A stretch of DNA of 64,000 nt from Rostrohypoxylon terebratum. Taxonomy: Eukaryota > Ascomycota > Sordariomycetes > Xylariales > Hypoxylaceae. The stretch lies in the NCBI GenBank assembly GCA_022497145.1, contig MU385971.1:20494-84493 (forward strand), read 5' to 3'. The notes beneath the pieces are model-generated. The model saw nothing but the letters and a program-made list of their open reading frames with translations, had not been told where the DNA came from and searched no databases. The translations under genes were made by a program, and so were the position numbers. Shown in pieces: positions 22,681 through 35,033 of this stretch; the stretch's first letter is position 1, and each line of letters opens with the position of its first letter.

Positions 22681-24676
22681 TTATTCGCCAACTTGACACT
22701 TCTCAGCCACTTTGAGAGCATCCGCAAAGACGGATGTTAAATTGTCTTCCAATCCAACGCTGACCCTCAGGAGGTCAGGGTCCACTCCGTACCCGGCTGC
22801 CCATTCCAATTCTTGATAATGAGCCAGGACCACGTATGGAGAAGTTAATGTGAAGTTGGTACCTAAGCTCGGTCCTTTGGCCGTCTCAAGAGCATCGAAG
22901 AAAGCCATGGCATGAGCCTTGGTCTTGAGCGTGCACGACAGAAGCCCACCGTAGCCTCCGCTCGGCAATTTACAAACCTCGTAATGAGGCCTGGACTCGT
23001 TGTACTTGGGATAATAAACGTTGGTGACTAAAGGGTGAGCGTTCAAGACATCGCAGATGGCCTCGGCGTTAGTGTTGACCCTGTCGATCCGGGATTTGAA
23101 GTCGCGACTATTCCTCTCCATGAAGATGACGTCCTCGGCCCAGTAGGTATCCTCGAATTCACTGGTCATGACGGATTTTATGGAGTCGTAGTACCGGCTA
23201 TTCGGGTTCAAGATGATGCTGCCGCCCATAACGTTGCAGTCTCCGGAGAAAATCTTGGTTAAACTGCTCACGACGACGTCGGCGAAGGGGAGGACGTTGA
23301 CGTTTACAAACGTGCCCACCGTCTCGTCCACTACTACTACAAAGTCATACGTATCGGCCAGCCGTCGGATACGCACGAGATCGGGGCAAGTCAGCAGCGG
23401 GTTGCCTGGGAATTCACAGAAGAGGCTAAGAAACCTTTCTCCATTCTGCAGGTGGCGCTCGAGGTCGTCAAGGTCAGAAGAGGAGCCGTGGCCGTAAAAT
23501 ATGGCGCCAGGGCCGAACTTTTGCAATATTTTCAGGGTGTCGACATACGGAAACCCGAAATTGATACTCTTTCGAGGCTCTCGCGCCTTGAGAAGCGACT
23601 GATGGGTAGTGAAGATCGCGTTCATGCCGCAGGGGACTAAATATATATCGTCCTCCTTGAAGTTGGAGATACCACGTGCGTTGGAATCCATGGTCGGGAA
23701 GGCCGTGGTACTGTCTAGGTCGACGTCCGTGGTCAGTACGCCGGCGATGCGACGTCTAATAGCCGACTTGGCATTAGGGACGAGAGACAGGTCAAGATTC
23801 CTCCCATATCGTTCCTCCAGAAACCTTGAGGTTTCAAGCGAGTCAGTTGTACTGTTGTCTACGGTAGCCTCTAGAATCACCGGAAATTGGTGGTTGGTCC
23901 CGTTTGATCCATTCGTATTTTGGTCGATGGAAGCCGTTCTTCGGTATCTCTTCGGTCCTCGGCATAGCTTCTGCTGTGCAATACGAGGCGATAATACCTG
24001 CTCCTCAGGGACAAGTATGTTCTCATGAAACAGCCCGTGGCAGAACTCGGCACGTCGACTCGAGATACCGTCGCCGGAGTGTTGCCAGTACTGCTTAGCG
24101 AATGGGAACGCCTCTGCGGTGCACAAGACGGCTGATATGGATGGGGTAGCGGACAGCAATGACTCGGGGGGCTTTCTAGCAGGATCCAGGACTAAATGAA
24201 GGACGTCGAGACTTTCGAGGGCAGATTGCGGGGCCTTGTCTCGGATGAAGTCCAGACATCGATTTGCTGTCTTTTTGGTAGGGAACAGTATGGCCTGCTG
24301 CTCTCCAGTCCCATGTCTAGCAATGATGTCGCGGCTAAAGGCCTGTATGCTCTTATGGATGAAGAACCTCGGATAGCCCGTCACCATGGTACCGAGGACC
24401 CATTGCTCGCCTTCCTCGTACCCCACGTTGGATTTCCATGTAGGAAGCGAGACACTCACGGCCTACGAAGGAAGTTAGCAGTTGCATCTCTTCCCCTTTG
24501 GAGAAGTGTGTGGGATGAGTGTGAGTGTGTGGTATGAGTGTGAGTGTGTGGTATGGGTGCGAGTGCGGGTGCGGGTGCGAGTGCGAGTGTGAGTGCGAGT
24601 GTGATATACAAAATTGTCGAAAACCCACGTGAGCAGTGTTCGGAGGTATCGAATCCCCCAATTCGATTGAAGGCAT
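22681..24676 (-). CDS. Cystathionine gamma-synthase (STR2 / met-7 type)
   Basis: PLP enzyme that condenses an activated homoserine ester with cysteine to cystathionine in the transsulfuration route to methionine. Two exons on the minus strand: 24676-24629 (MPSIELGDSIPPNTAH) and 24462-22681, joined in phase 0 to AVSVSLPTWKSNVGYEEGE, 609 aa, the usual length for the fungal form. The N-terminal half (residues 20-250) is the fungus-specific extension; the Cys/Met PLP-dependent fold follows, with VVVDETVGTF (cofactor-binding Asp region) and VVSSLTKIFSGDCNVMGG, whose Lys is the expected Schiff-base residue. The C-terminus has LLRVSVGLEDNLTSVFADAL, typical of the family. An in-frame ATG six codons upstream (24694) exists; I prefer MPSIELG. 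The 166-base intron is mostly a microsatellite. Confidence 0.93.
24512..24602 (+). repeat. GTGAGT / GTGCGA microsatellite in the cystathionine gamma-synthase intron
   Basis: Hexamer-like units GTGTGG, GTGAGT, GCGGGT and GTGCGA. On the gene strand they form a CAC/CTC-rich tract that fills most of the intron. Confidence 0.9.
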
Positions 24677-25711
24677 ATTATTAATGATTGGCAATCGTGA
24701 GTAATAATATTTTGTTGTTACCTAGGTCCTATATTTTAGTGTTTTATATATATATAATCTCAACAGCAGCATAGGTAAAACCTCAAAGATTCAATAGTAA
24801 ATACAAAAGTGCTGGGTATGTCGGACGTAGGACAGGACTGCACATGTGCCTAGTAAACTACATAGGTAGTAGGTACACAGGTACCTAGGTCCTGGGTCCT
24901 AACTTCCAAGTACGTAGGTAGACATCAGACATCATAGAAATATCGAAGCCGAGAATCGGAGGTAGAATTTTTGAAGTGACTTCCATAACACTTTGTGACT
25001 CTTATGATTGGTTGCTGACTGCTAAGGTTTGCATCCCTATCTGAATACCTACTAGGTAGTACCTACCTAATGTAGGTCATAGGTACTGTTTAGGTAAGTA
25101 GATCATGTAGCGTTAGTGTTACCTATGCTGTACTGCTAACCCCAATGGCACCATCGCGCAGAAATTGGGTTAGCGAGATCTGATATGCACCTATACATCT
25201 GTAGGTATGTATAGTATCAGTACCGTATATATCTACTTTCTATGTATGTACTTGTACCGCATACAATGTATATTTAAAATCATGAACAATATTGAAAATG
25301 GTGAAATTCCCCCTCTGCTGTACTTCGTGAGCGATTCGTCATTAAAACATTCATTTACATATAGCACATATATATAGCGAGCAACGAAGTAGGTCTCCTC
25401 AATTGACGTAAGGGTGACAAGTAAGAGTAGGTACATACATGTACTGAATACCTATTAAATAAGCCTATGTACCTAGTAGATCAGATTTATCGTCTCTTAT
25501 CTAGGATTCTAGGATCTGGGTATGTACTACGTCGTATGCAGTATAGGACTAGGTAGGTTGCTAGTAGAGTAGCTTGGAAATACTAGTAGGTGGTATATAT
25601 CTATCAAGTACATGGCCAGAATTACCCTCTTCACTCCATTGTATGTAGAGACTGGCAATCTCAGACGGTCAATATATATATATATGTGTGTGTGTGTGTC
25701 TTCTGCCCGGG
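24677..25711. other. Divergent intergenic region, AT- and TAGGTA-motif rich
   Basis: Promoter region of two divergent genes. It has many ACCTAGGTA-like motifs (24840-25100, 25500-25600). No gene seen. Confidence 0.6.
25672..25699 (+). repeat. TA/TG dinucleotide repeat just before the amidohydrolase start
   Basis: A (TA)n tract followed by a (TG)n tract ends 12 bases before the chosen ATG and supplies a false upstream ATG. Confidence 0.9.
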
Positions 25712-27213
25712 ATGCAGATCAATAACGTGATTCTGCCATGCCAGAACTCGACCACGGGCATGGACAGATGGGATATCGATGTCGAAGATGGCAAGGTTTC
25801 TCGAATATCACCCTCAAACGAAGCTGCTGACGACTCTCCCAAACTCCTGCTGCCGCCCCTTTGCCACCCTCATATACATCTCGACAAACCGTTTATCCTA
25901 ACTTGCGGGCGCACATGTTCGAAGACTCGACCTGACTACTCTGACCTTGCGCCCCAAACTGGCTCTTTCGACGAAGCTCTTGTAAATACTTCCAAGGCAA
26001 AAGAGCGCTATACCGAAGACGACCTCTACTCCCGAGGCTCACAGCTTCTAGCGACAAGCTACGAGCAGGGAGTAACATCCCTACGTGCTTTCGTAGAAAT
26101 TGACCACGTGACCGGCGCATTACCTCTGATGGCAGCAATTCGACTCAAGTCCGATTTCTCCCACCTACTGCATGTGCAGATATGCGCATTTGCTCAGGAC
26201 CCCATCTTCTCTACGGCCCATGGGGAGACCAATCGGGCCATCATTATCTCCCTTCTAGAAAAGTATGCCCCATCTATCCAAGCGTTAGGAACTACCCCTT
26301 ACGTCGAGGATTCGCGAGAAGCATCATTGCAGAATATCGAATGGGCCATCCTAACTGCTCTTCGTTATGATATCCACCTAGATTTCCACTTGGATTACAA
26401 CTTGACTTCTCCATCTCCCTCTAACATGCCTTTGACATTCTCAGTCATCGAGCTGCTTAAAAAGCATAAGTGGTTAGGCACTGCGAAAACTTCCCGGACC
26501 GTGGTCCTTGGGCACTGCACACAACTCACCGTCCTCTGCGATTCGGACCTTCAACATCTTGCCGAACTCGTCATCCAAAGTGACCTCCCAATCCATTTCG
26601 TTGGTCTGCCTAACAGTGACGTTTTCATGATGGGTCGCCCGGATTCCACAGCAGATGCGAAACAAGTCCGACCTCGTGGAACACTGCACGTTCCTTCGCT
26701 GATCAATGATCTTGGCCTGTCCGCGGTATGTAGCATGGATAGCATGGAGTTTATCCCTCTAGCATGTTCTAGGGACAAGAGCTTCTCACCTCAGCTATGC
26801 ACCCTGAAACTCAAAAGTAAGGAGAAAATTGCTGACTCTTATGAATGAAGTGTATCGGTATCAATAACGTTGGGAACGCCTTTACCCCTTTTGGTTCCGG
26901 TGATCCCCTACAAGCAGCATCGTGGGGGGTTGGCATCTACCAGGCTGGTACCGTAGCCGATGCGATGACGCTATACGGATGTATAAGTTGGCTAGCTAGG
27001 AGAGCCATTGGTCTTGATGGGGACGCCGAGAATAACGACGTGATCGAAGGTCGATCTTTACGGGGCATGCTCTTGATTGAGAATAAAAAGCATGTTATAT
27101 TGCCAGGCACCACCAATGGAACCGAATTGAAGATACCGGCTAAAAGAAGGACGAGTATCAAGGATATCGTCTGGGATCCACCCGAGGTCATGATGAGATC
27201 TATCATCAGGTGA
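25712..27213 (+). CDS. Cytosine-deaminase-like amidohydrolase family protein
   Basis: Metal-dependent hydrolase of the cytosine deaminase/isoamelide-type group of amidohydrolases; substrate unknown. Two exons, 25712-26725 and 26851-27213, joined in phase 0 (LINDLGLSA then CIGINNVGNAF), 458 aa. The first metal site is present as HPHIHLDKPF (His54, His56). Further family landmarks are DFHLDYNL, VVLGHCTQL and FVGLPNSDVFMMGR. The segment that in cytosine deaminase supplies the last metal-binding Asp reads GINNVGNAF here, with Asn343 in the Asp place, so activity may be altered or absent. The start at MQINNVILP is chosen because the upstream ATG (25688) lies in a TG repeat. It runs convergent to the SPX-RING gene. 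Confidence 0.85.
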
Positions 27214-27374
27214 ATAAAGCTCATCGCCACCCGAGCCTGAACCCAGGGTCCGATTGGTGTCTAGAGTCTTATCTGCACAGAGATAAAGCCGAGGATAATC
27301 ACGCCCAGCTTCCTCAAGGCTGTCCATAATCGTAAATCTTTTTCTTCTTTGAAGACGGATAATCCCTATTACCT

Positions 27375-28847
27375 TTACATCACAGTGCATGGTGAATCTG
27401 AGTAGTCAGGCCCAAATATCTCCTTATTCCTTTCGCGCTCGTTGGCCCGTATCTTTTCCTTGACTTCCTTTGGGAAATATTCGCGGAGGAATGCGGCACG
27501 TTCGCTGTCAAAATTCTCCATACCAGCTCTCATGATGACATCAGCTCGACAAAGGGGACAGAACCTCTCTCCTTTTCGAGACATCTTGACTAAACACCGG
27601 CTGCAGAATATGTGCTGGCATTCCAGTCGAACCGGCCAATATGCTACTGCGAAGCAGATGGGGCAAAGATAATCATCAAGTTGTGGGACGACAGATATAA
27701 GTTCGGTCGACATTTGTGCACATACGTCCTTAGCCACGCTCCCTGCTAAGATATGGCTAGATCGTACGGAAATAGGAAATGCCCTAGAGACGCCTAGTGA
27801 GGTCCTCTTATCGAATTCTGTGATTGTTAGCAAGAATTAAGGTACTTTGGCTACGCGTTTGGTGACGAACTTTTGAGTATCTTAGACACAGCCAAGTTGT
27901 TGATCTCTTGAAATTTGAGTATTTGCAGAAGCAAAGCATTCATGTTGAGAAACCTATTGTAGGCTTGTCGACTGTTCTCTAGCCTCAGACTATGAATTAG
28001 CCTTCTTGACGACACCTGGCCTTGAAACCACCGGAGTTGTTCAATGGCTTGGGAGCTTGTCCTGGCTCCATGATCACTTTCCAAGGTGGAAAAGAAGACG
28101 CGGGCATCTAGGTAGAGCTCGAAAATTTGACGCCAAGTCTCCAGGTCTCCCCTCGCTTTCCGACCTCTCGATGGCTTTGTAGCTACGTTAATGTCCTGAC
28201 CTAGGAGCACTATCTCTTTTCCCAACCTATTTTGTTCCTCTTCTTGCAACGCGTCCAAGTTTGAAACATCGGTCTGTAAGATGTCAAAGAACTCCCCATC
28301 AAAAACCAAAGGTACTTCAACTTGCTGAAATGACGATGAGTCCTCCCTGGGCGAAGATGCTTTTTCGGAGCCATGGAAGTTAGGAGACGAACTTTCGAAG
28401 CTGGCTTCATCATCTGCCAATGGATCTACCATATCTTCTGTCCTAGAAGCAATTTTTTTCAGAAAATCTCGCGTGGACGGAGTCAGCTTCGCATCTATAG
28501 CCACACCGTCTTTCAAGTGTATGAAGAAGGTTAACCTTGGCCGGAAATGTTTCGAATCAGTGGCCTTGCCATCTAGATGGTAATGAAATCCCACCGAAAA
28601 TGGGTCTTTTTCGGTGGTGGCCAACTGAGCCAATGTGTCTTTATCTAAGCCGAGCTCTTGAAGCTCGCTGGTCACCTTTTTGAGACATTTTTTAAGCTGA
28701 CCATAAGGAACGGCGGAGTTTACCCATCTTTGAGGGAAGCCTATGAGAGAAGGACGGTTGGTAAGCGACTAAATTATCAGGAGGCCCGGCGATGAATGAA
28801 GTACCTTCCTGTTGTAAAGACTTCCTGAATTCCTGGGCAAACTTCAT
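27375..28847 (-). CDS. SPX-RING protein, putative E3 ubiquitin ligase of phosphate signalling (Pqr1-like)
   Basis: N-terminal SPX domain, which in known proteins binds inositol pyrophosphates, and a C-terminal C3HC4 RING finger. The same architecture is found in fission yeast Pqr1, which limits phosphate uptake; a similar role is an inference. Three exons on the minus strand: 28847-28805, 28740-27871, 27817-27375, 451 aa. The SPX start is MKFAQEFRKSLQQEGFPQRW, then VPYGQLKKCLKKV. The SPX end is SKILKKFDKRTSLGVSRAF, created by splicing across the second intron; the Lys-rich KKFDK motif is the ligand-binding helix of SPX. The RING spans about 356-394: YLCPICFAVAYWPVRL, CQHIFCSRCL, FCPLCR. The middle of the SPX region contains an acidic Ser-rich insertion. 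Confidence 0.92.
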
Positions 28848-29918
28848 GAGAGTTGAACAAATTCGCCAGTCAACAAATGATTATTAGGTCGATTTGGATC
28901 GTCTTATTGATACCTGAGCGTGACAACAAAAACAAGGACAGCAGGGTTGTATATCAAGGGATGAGGCGGTGATGAAATGGAGGAATGGCGGACGGTTTAA
29001 AGGTTATTATTATGTATTATGAGGTCGTAATAAAGAGTGCGAACTGGAGAAGTATATCTGAATAAATGCATGCGTAAGGAACTAAATAGACAGGCTCGAG
29101 CATGTGAGTAGTATAAGGATTAAAGACACTGCAGTAGATGACGTTCAATCTGTAAAAGGGCAAATATTTCCCAAATTCTCTCCCGTCTTTTATTTAGATT
29201 TCACTCTAGCTCCAAGTACATTGCTACCTAGGAACTGTAGGAAGTTGGAACTAGTAGGTAGTAGGTACTACTATATATAGGTACTACTAGGTATATATAG
29301 GTAGGCTGCTACTAAAGTATTAGGCATGATCATGTACAACACCTACAGCTACAGGTACGTAGGCGCTAACCATCCAAGGTTCAAACGCTAGTACCAAGAA
29401 GGTAATAGCCTGTATCCTCCTTTGAGTAGATAATTATTATCTATGACATATGTAGTAGGGAGTACGACATGATTCAATGTTCGCTCATGGTTCACACACG
29501 CGCATATTTTGTGCATATTTGCAGCTGCTTGATAAATCCAATGCAGCCTTATGCCTTAGCAGATCCATAGTCACGCGACATATCATATCTCTACTAGTAC
29601 TATGTACATACCTAGAATCTAGATACACACTACACATGTTGAAGCGGGGTAGAATACTAGTAGGTACTAGGTACATATACCTAGTATAGTAGCATTTCAC
29701 ATACCTAGGTCCTATGGTCCTATCTGTACTATGTATAGATATTATCTAGAATCTAGATACACATCTACATAATCCCACCTGGTCTAATGTTTTGTCTACT
29801 GGTAATTCTAAGATAAAATATCTCAGGAGCAACCTCCCTGCCTCCTAGCACCATCGTCAACAACGTTCGATACTAATCCGCCGCCGTCTCAAATTCACTC
29901 CTTCTTATCAGAAAGCAG
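28848..29918. other. Divergent intergenic region SPX-RING / JJJ1
   Basis: Rich in TAGGTA, CTAGTA and TATATAGGTA repeats (29220-29310, 29590-29770). No gene supported. Confidence 0.6.
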
Positions 29919-31685
29919 ATGGGCGCCCAGCAGTCGTCCCACGCGGGCACTGCGACTACGAACAATGGGTCTAAGAAGACGGACTACTACGAATTGCTTG
30001 GAGTTGACCACCAAGCCACCGATGACGAGTAAGCAGACGATTCACACAAAAACGTGATTCAAAAATCAACATGTCCTAATATTGCGACTTGCCAGAATCA
30101 AGAAGGCGTACAGGAAAAAGGCTTTAGAGCTACACCCAGATCGAAACTACGGCGATGTCGAAAACGCAACCCAGAAATTCGCCGAAGTCCAAGCCGCCTA
30201 TGAAATCCTTTCTGATCCACAGGAACGCGCTTGGTATGACTCTCATCGCGATGCCATTCTCCGCGGTGAGGACCCAACCGACGTTGGGGCATCCCCTGAA
30301 TACTACAACGTCCGCCTCGTTACCGCTGACGAGATATATACGCTGATCGGCCGCTTTAACAAAAGAGTCCCGTTTGACGATTCCCCTCGCGGTTTCTTTA
30401 CTGTATTGCAAGATACATTCGATAGGATAGCACAGGGTGAAATCGTTGCTAGTGAATGGGATGGGGAATCTCCTATCCTGTATCCTCCCTTTGGCACATC
30501 CAAGGATGATGATACATTTGCGAGGGCCTTCTACGGCAGCTGGTCCAAATTTTCTACCAGGCTCGGGTTTACCTGGAAAGATAAATGGCGGCTTTCAGAT
30601 GCTCCCGATCGGATGGTACGCCGACTCATGGAAAAGGAGAACAAGAAATTCCGAGAGGACGGGATACGTGAATTTAACGACGCTGTTCGGTCCTTGGTCG
30701 CTTTCGTTCGCAAGCGCGACCCCCGTTACTTTTTTAACGAACAATCCGAGGCCGAGCGACAGAAGATTCTGCGTGATTCGGCTGCTGCACAAGCTGCCAG
30801 ATCGAGAGCCGCAAACCAACAGAAAATGAATGATCTTTCCGCCGTCCCCGACTGGGTGCAGTCCCAAGGTGATGAACTGCACCAAGGGGAGTTCTCCGAG
30901 ACGGACGAGGAATCCGAAGTCGAACACATAGAATGCGTAGTGTGCAATAAGACTTTCAAGAGCGAGAAACAATACGAGGCCCACGAGAAGAGCAAGAAAC
31001 ATTTGAAGGCCGTTCAACAGCTGCGGAGGCAGATGAAAAATGACAATATAAGTCTTGATTTGAACCAGGAGACTCCCCCAGCATCATCATTTGATATACC
31101 AGTGATAGATGGTGGCGACATAGACGATGAGACGGCTACTGCCGAGAGTAGCACGATCGGTATCGCGCAGACGGACGAATCCAGCCGTACCGAAGTGACC
31201 CCGAGAACTGACACAGAGCCTATAAACTCCCGTGTCACAATTGTTGACTCAGAAGATGGGAGCGAAGATGATGATTACGCCTCGAGAGATGTCGTCGAGG
31301 CACGTCTCGTCTCGGGGGGACAAAGGAAACACAACTCTTTGCAAGGCGACGAAGACTATATCGAGGGCATTGTCGGTGGTGTAGAAGATATATCAATTAC
31401 AAGTGGGGAGCCTGTCAAGAAGGTGGGCAAAGCAAAAGCCAAAAGGGAGAAAAAGGCAGCTCGCCAAGCTGCGTCAGAGCAGCAAGACGACACGGTAAGC
31501 TTTCGTGTACACTGGCCCGGCTAGCCACTTTGCTTTAGCGACAATTGCTAATCTACGGGAGGAAGAAATGTATGGTCTGCAACGACACATTCGAATCGAG
31601 GACACAGCTTTTCAAACACATAAAAAAAACCGGGCACGTGGGCACGAAGACCGTTGCGTCAAAGCCTAAAAAGAAACGGCGGTAG
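29919..31685 (+). CDS. JJJ1: JJJ1/DNAJC21-type J-protein with two C2H2 zinc fingers
   Basis: Cytosolic Hsp70 co-chaperone that in yeast stimulates Ssa to strip the export factor Arx1 from pre-60S ribosomes, together with Rei1. Exons: 29919-30028, 30096-31494, 31566-31685, 542 aa. The J domain lies at about 21-88, with [20 protein letters not shown] and the invariant HPD in [14 protein letters not shown]21-type middle region follows. Two U1-like C2H2 fingers are seen: [20 protein letters not shown] and, in the last exon, [20 protein letters not shown]. The C-terminus is a Lys-rich KPKKKRR. The N-terminal 20 residues before the J domain ([20 protein letters not shown]) are a fungal extension. 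Convergent to ATG4. Confidence 0.95.
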
Positions 31686-32045
31686 ATGATCATTGTCAAA
31701 TGATCAGGAATTGGAAGTTTGTATCGATATACCGTCTAACAATCCAGCAATGCAACCGATCATTTCCTTTGGCTGGACCCTATGTTTGTCGTCCTTTCTA
31801 GTAGTAATTCGACAACGAAGCGTCACTCGACCGTTTCCCTCTCGTAACGACCCCGGAGTCAAAAGAGAGCTATCGCTGGAAGCAATGACTTTTCATTGCT
31901 TGCCAAATTCCCGTGGTAGGTGCTCATGATATTTACATCACCAATGCTAGTTCATAATCCTCCATGATCCACGCTGAACGCCTGACAATTACCTAGTGGT
32001 ATTTCCCCAATACACAAAACCGAGAGTTATTGTTCCGAAACCGGC
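31686..32045. other. Gap between convergent JJJ1 and ATG4
   Basis: Probably the two 3' UTRs. A 78-codon frame here has no recognisable feature. Confidence 0.6.
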
Positions 32046-33592
32046 CTACTCATCAATTACGTCGATTTCCTCATCTTCGTCACTCAGAGTTTGGACCTCG
32101 TCAATAGGTCCTCCGGACTCGTGCATGTGTGCAGTTGGGTCGTGGTCTGACACGTGAATGATAGCTTTACCCTGAACGTGCTTGACGCTCCTCCGCCAAT
32201 CTCTCCAGTCCTCCTCGTCACGAATGAGAAACCCGATAAGCATACTAGGATCCATTTCCTTGACATGGAGTCGCCGTAGTTTTCGTGTGTGGCAAGTATC
32301 AACTTCCTCTTCGGAATACTCGTCCGGGTCTTCGTGATAGGACAATGCGGGTCGCGTGTAATGGGGATCTAGGTAGAAGAAGTGAAGGCCTTGGACTCCG
32401 ATGAAGTAGTGCGAAGACGACGGGCGCCCACTGTGGTCTCAGGTTAACTACCAGCATTACTACAGAGAGGATCGGGGGGGTGGGGGAGAAAAAAAAATAA
32501 AGTAGCCTACCCGGCAATTCCAATGGACTGGGGCATCTGCAAGGATGCCGTAAGAGCTTCCCAATACACTGGAGTTATCTTGTCAATACCAAGTCGCGTG
32601 CCGACTAGTATTACTGTCGGATGAAATATGGTATCGTCAGGCTTCGCGATTTTCATGAAATTGTCTTCGTAGACATCGGGGCCATCTCCAGTAGAATAGA
32701 CGCGCAGAGTAGGCTCGGTGGAATTTGTTAGAGCTCTGTAATCGCCGATTGATTGCTGGTTAATTACTGTCGCCTAAACATTGAAGTTACGACGAGGTAC
32801 TTACTGGATACACCTCGCTGTTGCCGAAGGACCAAACCATTCGCCGGGGAATTTCCCGCAAGCGGAGGCGCCATGACGTACGAAGTTATGTATCGAATAC
32901 GGGGCTCGTGGGTCATCGGCAAATAGCGACAGTATCTTCTTCTCTTCTAGATCCGCCGTGCCCCTTCGCCATCCTGTATGTGACTTCAGCAACGATGTCC
33001 CCAACTTGAATGTTTTACTTTACTAGGTTCACGCACCTCGACCCAGACGGTGTACGAGCATGGCATTAGCCAACAGGCTCTGACCGGATCTGATCATGCA
33101 TCCCCATCCACTATCCGAGGCAAAGCCGGTCTGGTCGCTCAATTGACTCTTGAGACGCATGGAGAAAGATAAGGCGGAGAGGGCCTTGGGATCTTGTGAC
33201 TTGGCTATGGGATCGAATTCTGAACGATATGTCATCCATAATCTAGATTCGAAATCATCTAGAAAAGCAGGAGGCCAGCCCCCATCTAGGGGTGCCTCAT
33301 CGTAGGCTAAGGACGAGTCAAAGCTACTAGAGGTCGAATCGGGAGGAGTCTCGGGTAGCCTGGCGGGCGCTTGGATGGGATCTTTGGCAGATGGCTCGGA
33401 AGTGAAAGCTGGAGTTGGTGTTGGTGCTGGAACAGAGGTAGAAGGAGGGTCGGACTTGGGGTTCGGGCTATTGTTAAGCTTGTAGGACGATCCAAGACAC
33501 CAGACCGGTTGATCGCGGATAACATCATTGGTAGGCTCAGGATCCCAGAACATCTGGACGATGCGTCTACCAAGATCTACTGTAGTATCCAT
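32046..33592 (-). CDS. ATG4: ATG4, cysteine protease processing Atg8
   Basis: ATG4 cleaves the C-terminus of Atg8 to expose glycine and later removes Atg8 from phosphatidylethanolamine, as needed for autophagosome formation. Four exons on the minus strand: 33592-33037, 32973-32805, 32735-32511, 32430-32046, 444 aa, phases consistent. Catalytic Cys165 is in SDSGWGCMIRSGQS. The Asp338/His340 pair is in FFYLDPHYTRP. The conserved segment APYSIHNFVRHGASACGK and GRPSSSHYFIGVQG also fit. Residues 45-95 are a Pro/Ser/Thr-rich insertion, common in fungal ATG4. The acidic C-terminus (SDEDEEIDVIDE) probably holds Atg8-interaction features. The upstream in-frame ATG (33817) would add a Leu-rich stretch derived from a repeat and is rejected. 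Confidence 0.95.
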
Positions 33593-35033
33593 ACTGTAAA
33601 GTGTCGGATGTTTATAGGCTGAGGGAGTTGCTACAGTAGCTTTGAGTAGCTTTGAGTAGCTTTCAAAGGCGCCGGAGGTTTGTAACCAAGACACGGCAGT
33701 GATGCTAAGATTGTTTATCTTTATCTGTATGTTTATCTTGCAGTGACAGCGGTACAACAATAGCAGGAATAGGAACAGAGACAGAGACAGGGGCAAGGAC
33801 AAGAGGAGGAGCAACAACAGGCAGAGCGAACCTAAAAGACCAAAGGAATTCAGAGACGATAATGATAAGGGAAGATTCTATGATAATGATATAAAAAAAA
33901 AGAATAGATGATTAAGTGATGCTATCAGTTTACCAAGGCGGGAGGGAGGATGGGAAGGATAAGGTACACTTGGACAATGGGTAAGGTAAATTGATTGATG
34001 ACGAGAGCAGCAGTAGACGACGGTTCAGTGGATGTCTAGAACTAGAAAGTTTGAAAGGGAGGAGGCAGATGGCAGATGGGACGGTAATCGATCAGATCCA
34101 GCCTCGAGAATAGAATAATACAAAACGCCAACCAACGTCTATAGACCAACCCGAAGATACGGCATTAGCAACTCGGCGATCAGTTATGGTGATGGAGATG
34201 GTGATGGATATGGAGATGGAGATGGAGAGGGTGATGGTGTTTGGTGATCGAATCTTTGGAGCATTTGAAGTCAATAGGTAGTCATCTGGCACCACCCCAG
34301 GACAGACCTCTTTGACCTTGAGAGTTATTAGGTTAGTGGGCTTTGGTAAACTTTGGTGGACTTTGCCAATATCCGGTGTACTATTAGTTAGCTAGTATTA
34401 GTATTTAGTACCTACCTATGGTCCTATGTACCTAAACTACATTGATATTAACAGATAAGCGGGGAGAATTGGGGGGGCTGAATGAATTGGTTGCGGTTGC
34501 CTTGTGACAAGCTCCGTTCCATGTCATATGGATGGCGGGTGTATGGTCTTATCGATAATAAGATGATACATCCTAGTATAAATACTAGGTACCTTGCCCA
34601 CAGAGGCAGACACCGTACTCATACTGTGCCGTGCTTTCCCATGACTATTAGTAAGATCCATATTATGTAGTAGTACATACTACCTAGTAAGTTAGATCAG
34701 ATGTTAAAAACTTCGCACAAAGAGTTCCTACCTCCTTAGGTCCTTAAGGCTTAGGTACCTGGTTATTGACTTTCGTTCAATTTAAAATCATCATTTCCAA
34801 ATATTAAAACATATATACGAAGTAGTAGTACATGTAAATCTCAGCCGGCACTCACTACCTCAACTATTTCTAATTTCAGATATGCTCCGATCCACATTAT
34901 CGTCATCAAAAACTTGTCCAGCTTCTCTCATCCCAACCTGATTCAACTTTTTCGATAGCCTCAATCATCCAACCTCCTCTCTTCTTTTCTCATTGCATTC
35001 CACAATACATTGTTGACTCCAGAACACGATATA
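33593..35033. other. Divergent promoter region ATG4 / SQS1 with microsatellite
   Basis: Contains AGGAACAGAGACAGAGACAG repeats (about 33765-33800) and a hexamer GATGGA/GATGGT repeat (34185-34239). No gene supported. Confidence 0.6.
34185..34239 (+). repeat. GATGGA/GATGGT hexanucleotide microsatellite
   Basis: Nine or so units with variation only at two positions. The complement gives a false SISISITI peptide. Confidence 0.88.

Noticed and set aside
30595..31017. 140-codon minus-strand frame
   Set aside because: Shadow of the JJJ1 exon, which has a J domain and zinc fingers in the forward frame.
33593..33817. N-terminal extension of ATG4 with LSLPLSLSLFLF
   Set aside because: Looks like a signal peptide but derives from an AGAGAC-type repeat; ATG4 is cytosolic and the start at 33592 fits the family.
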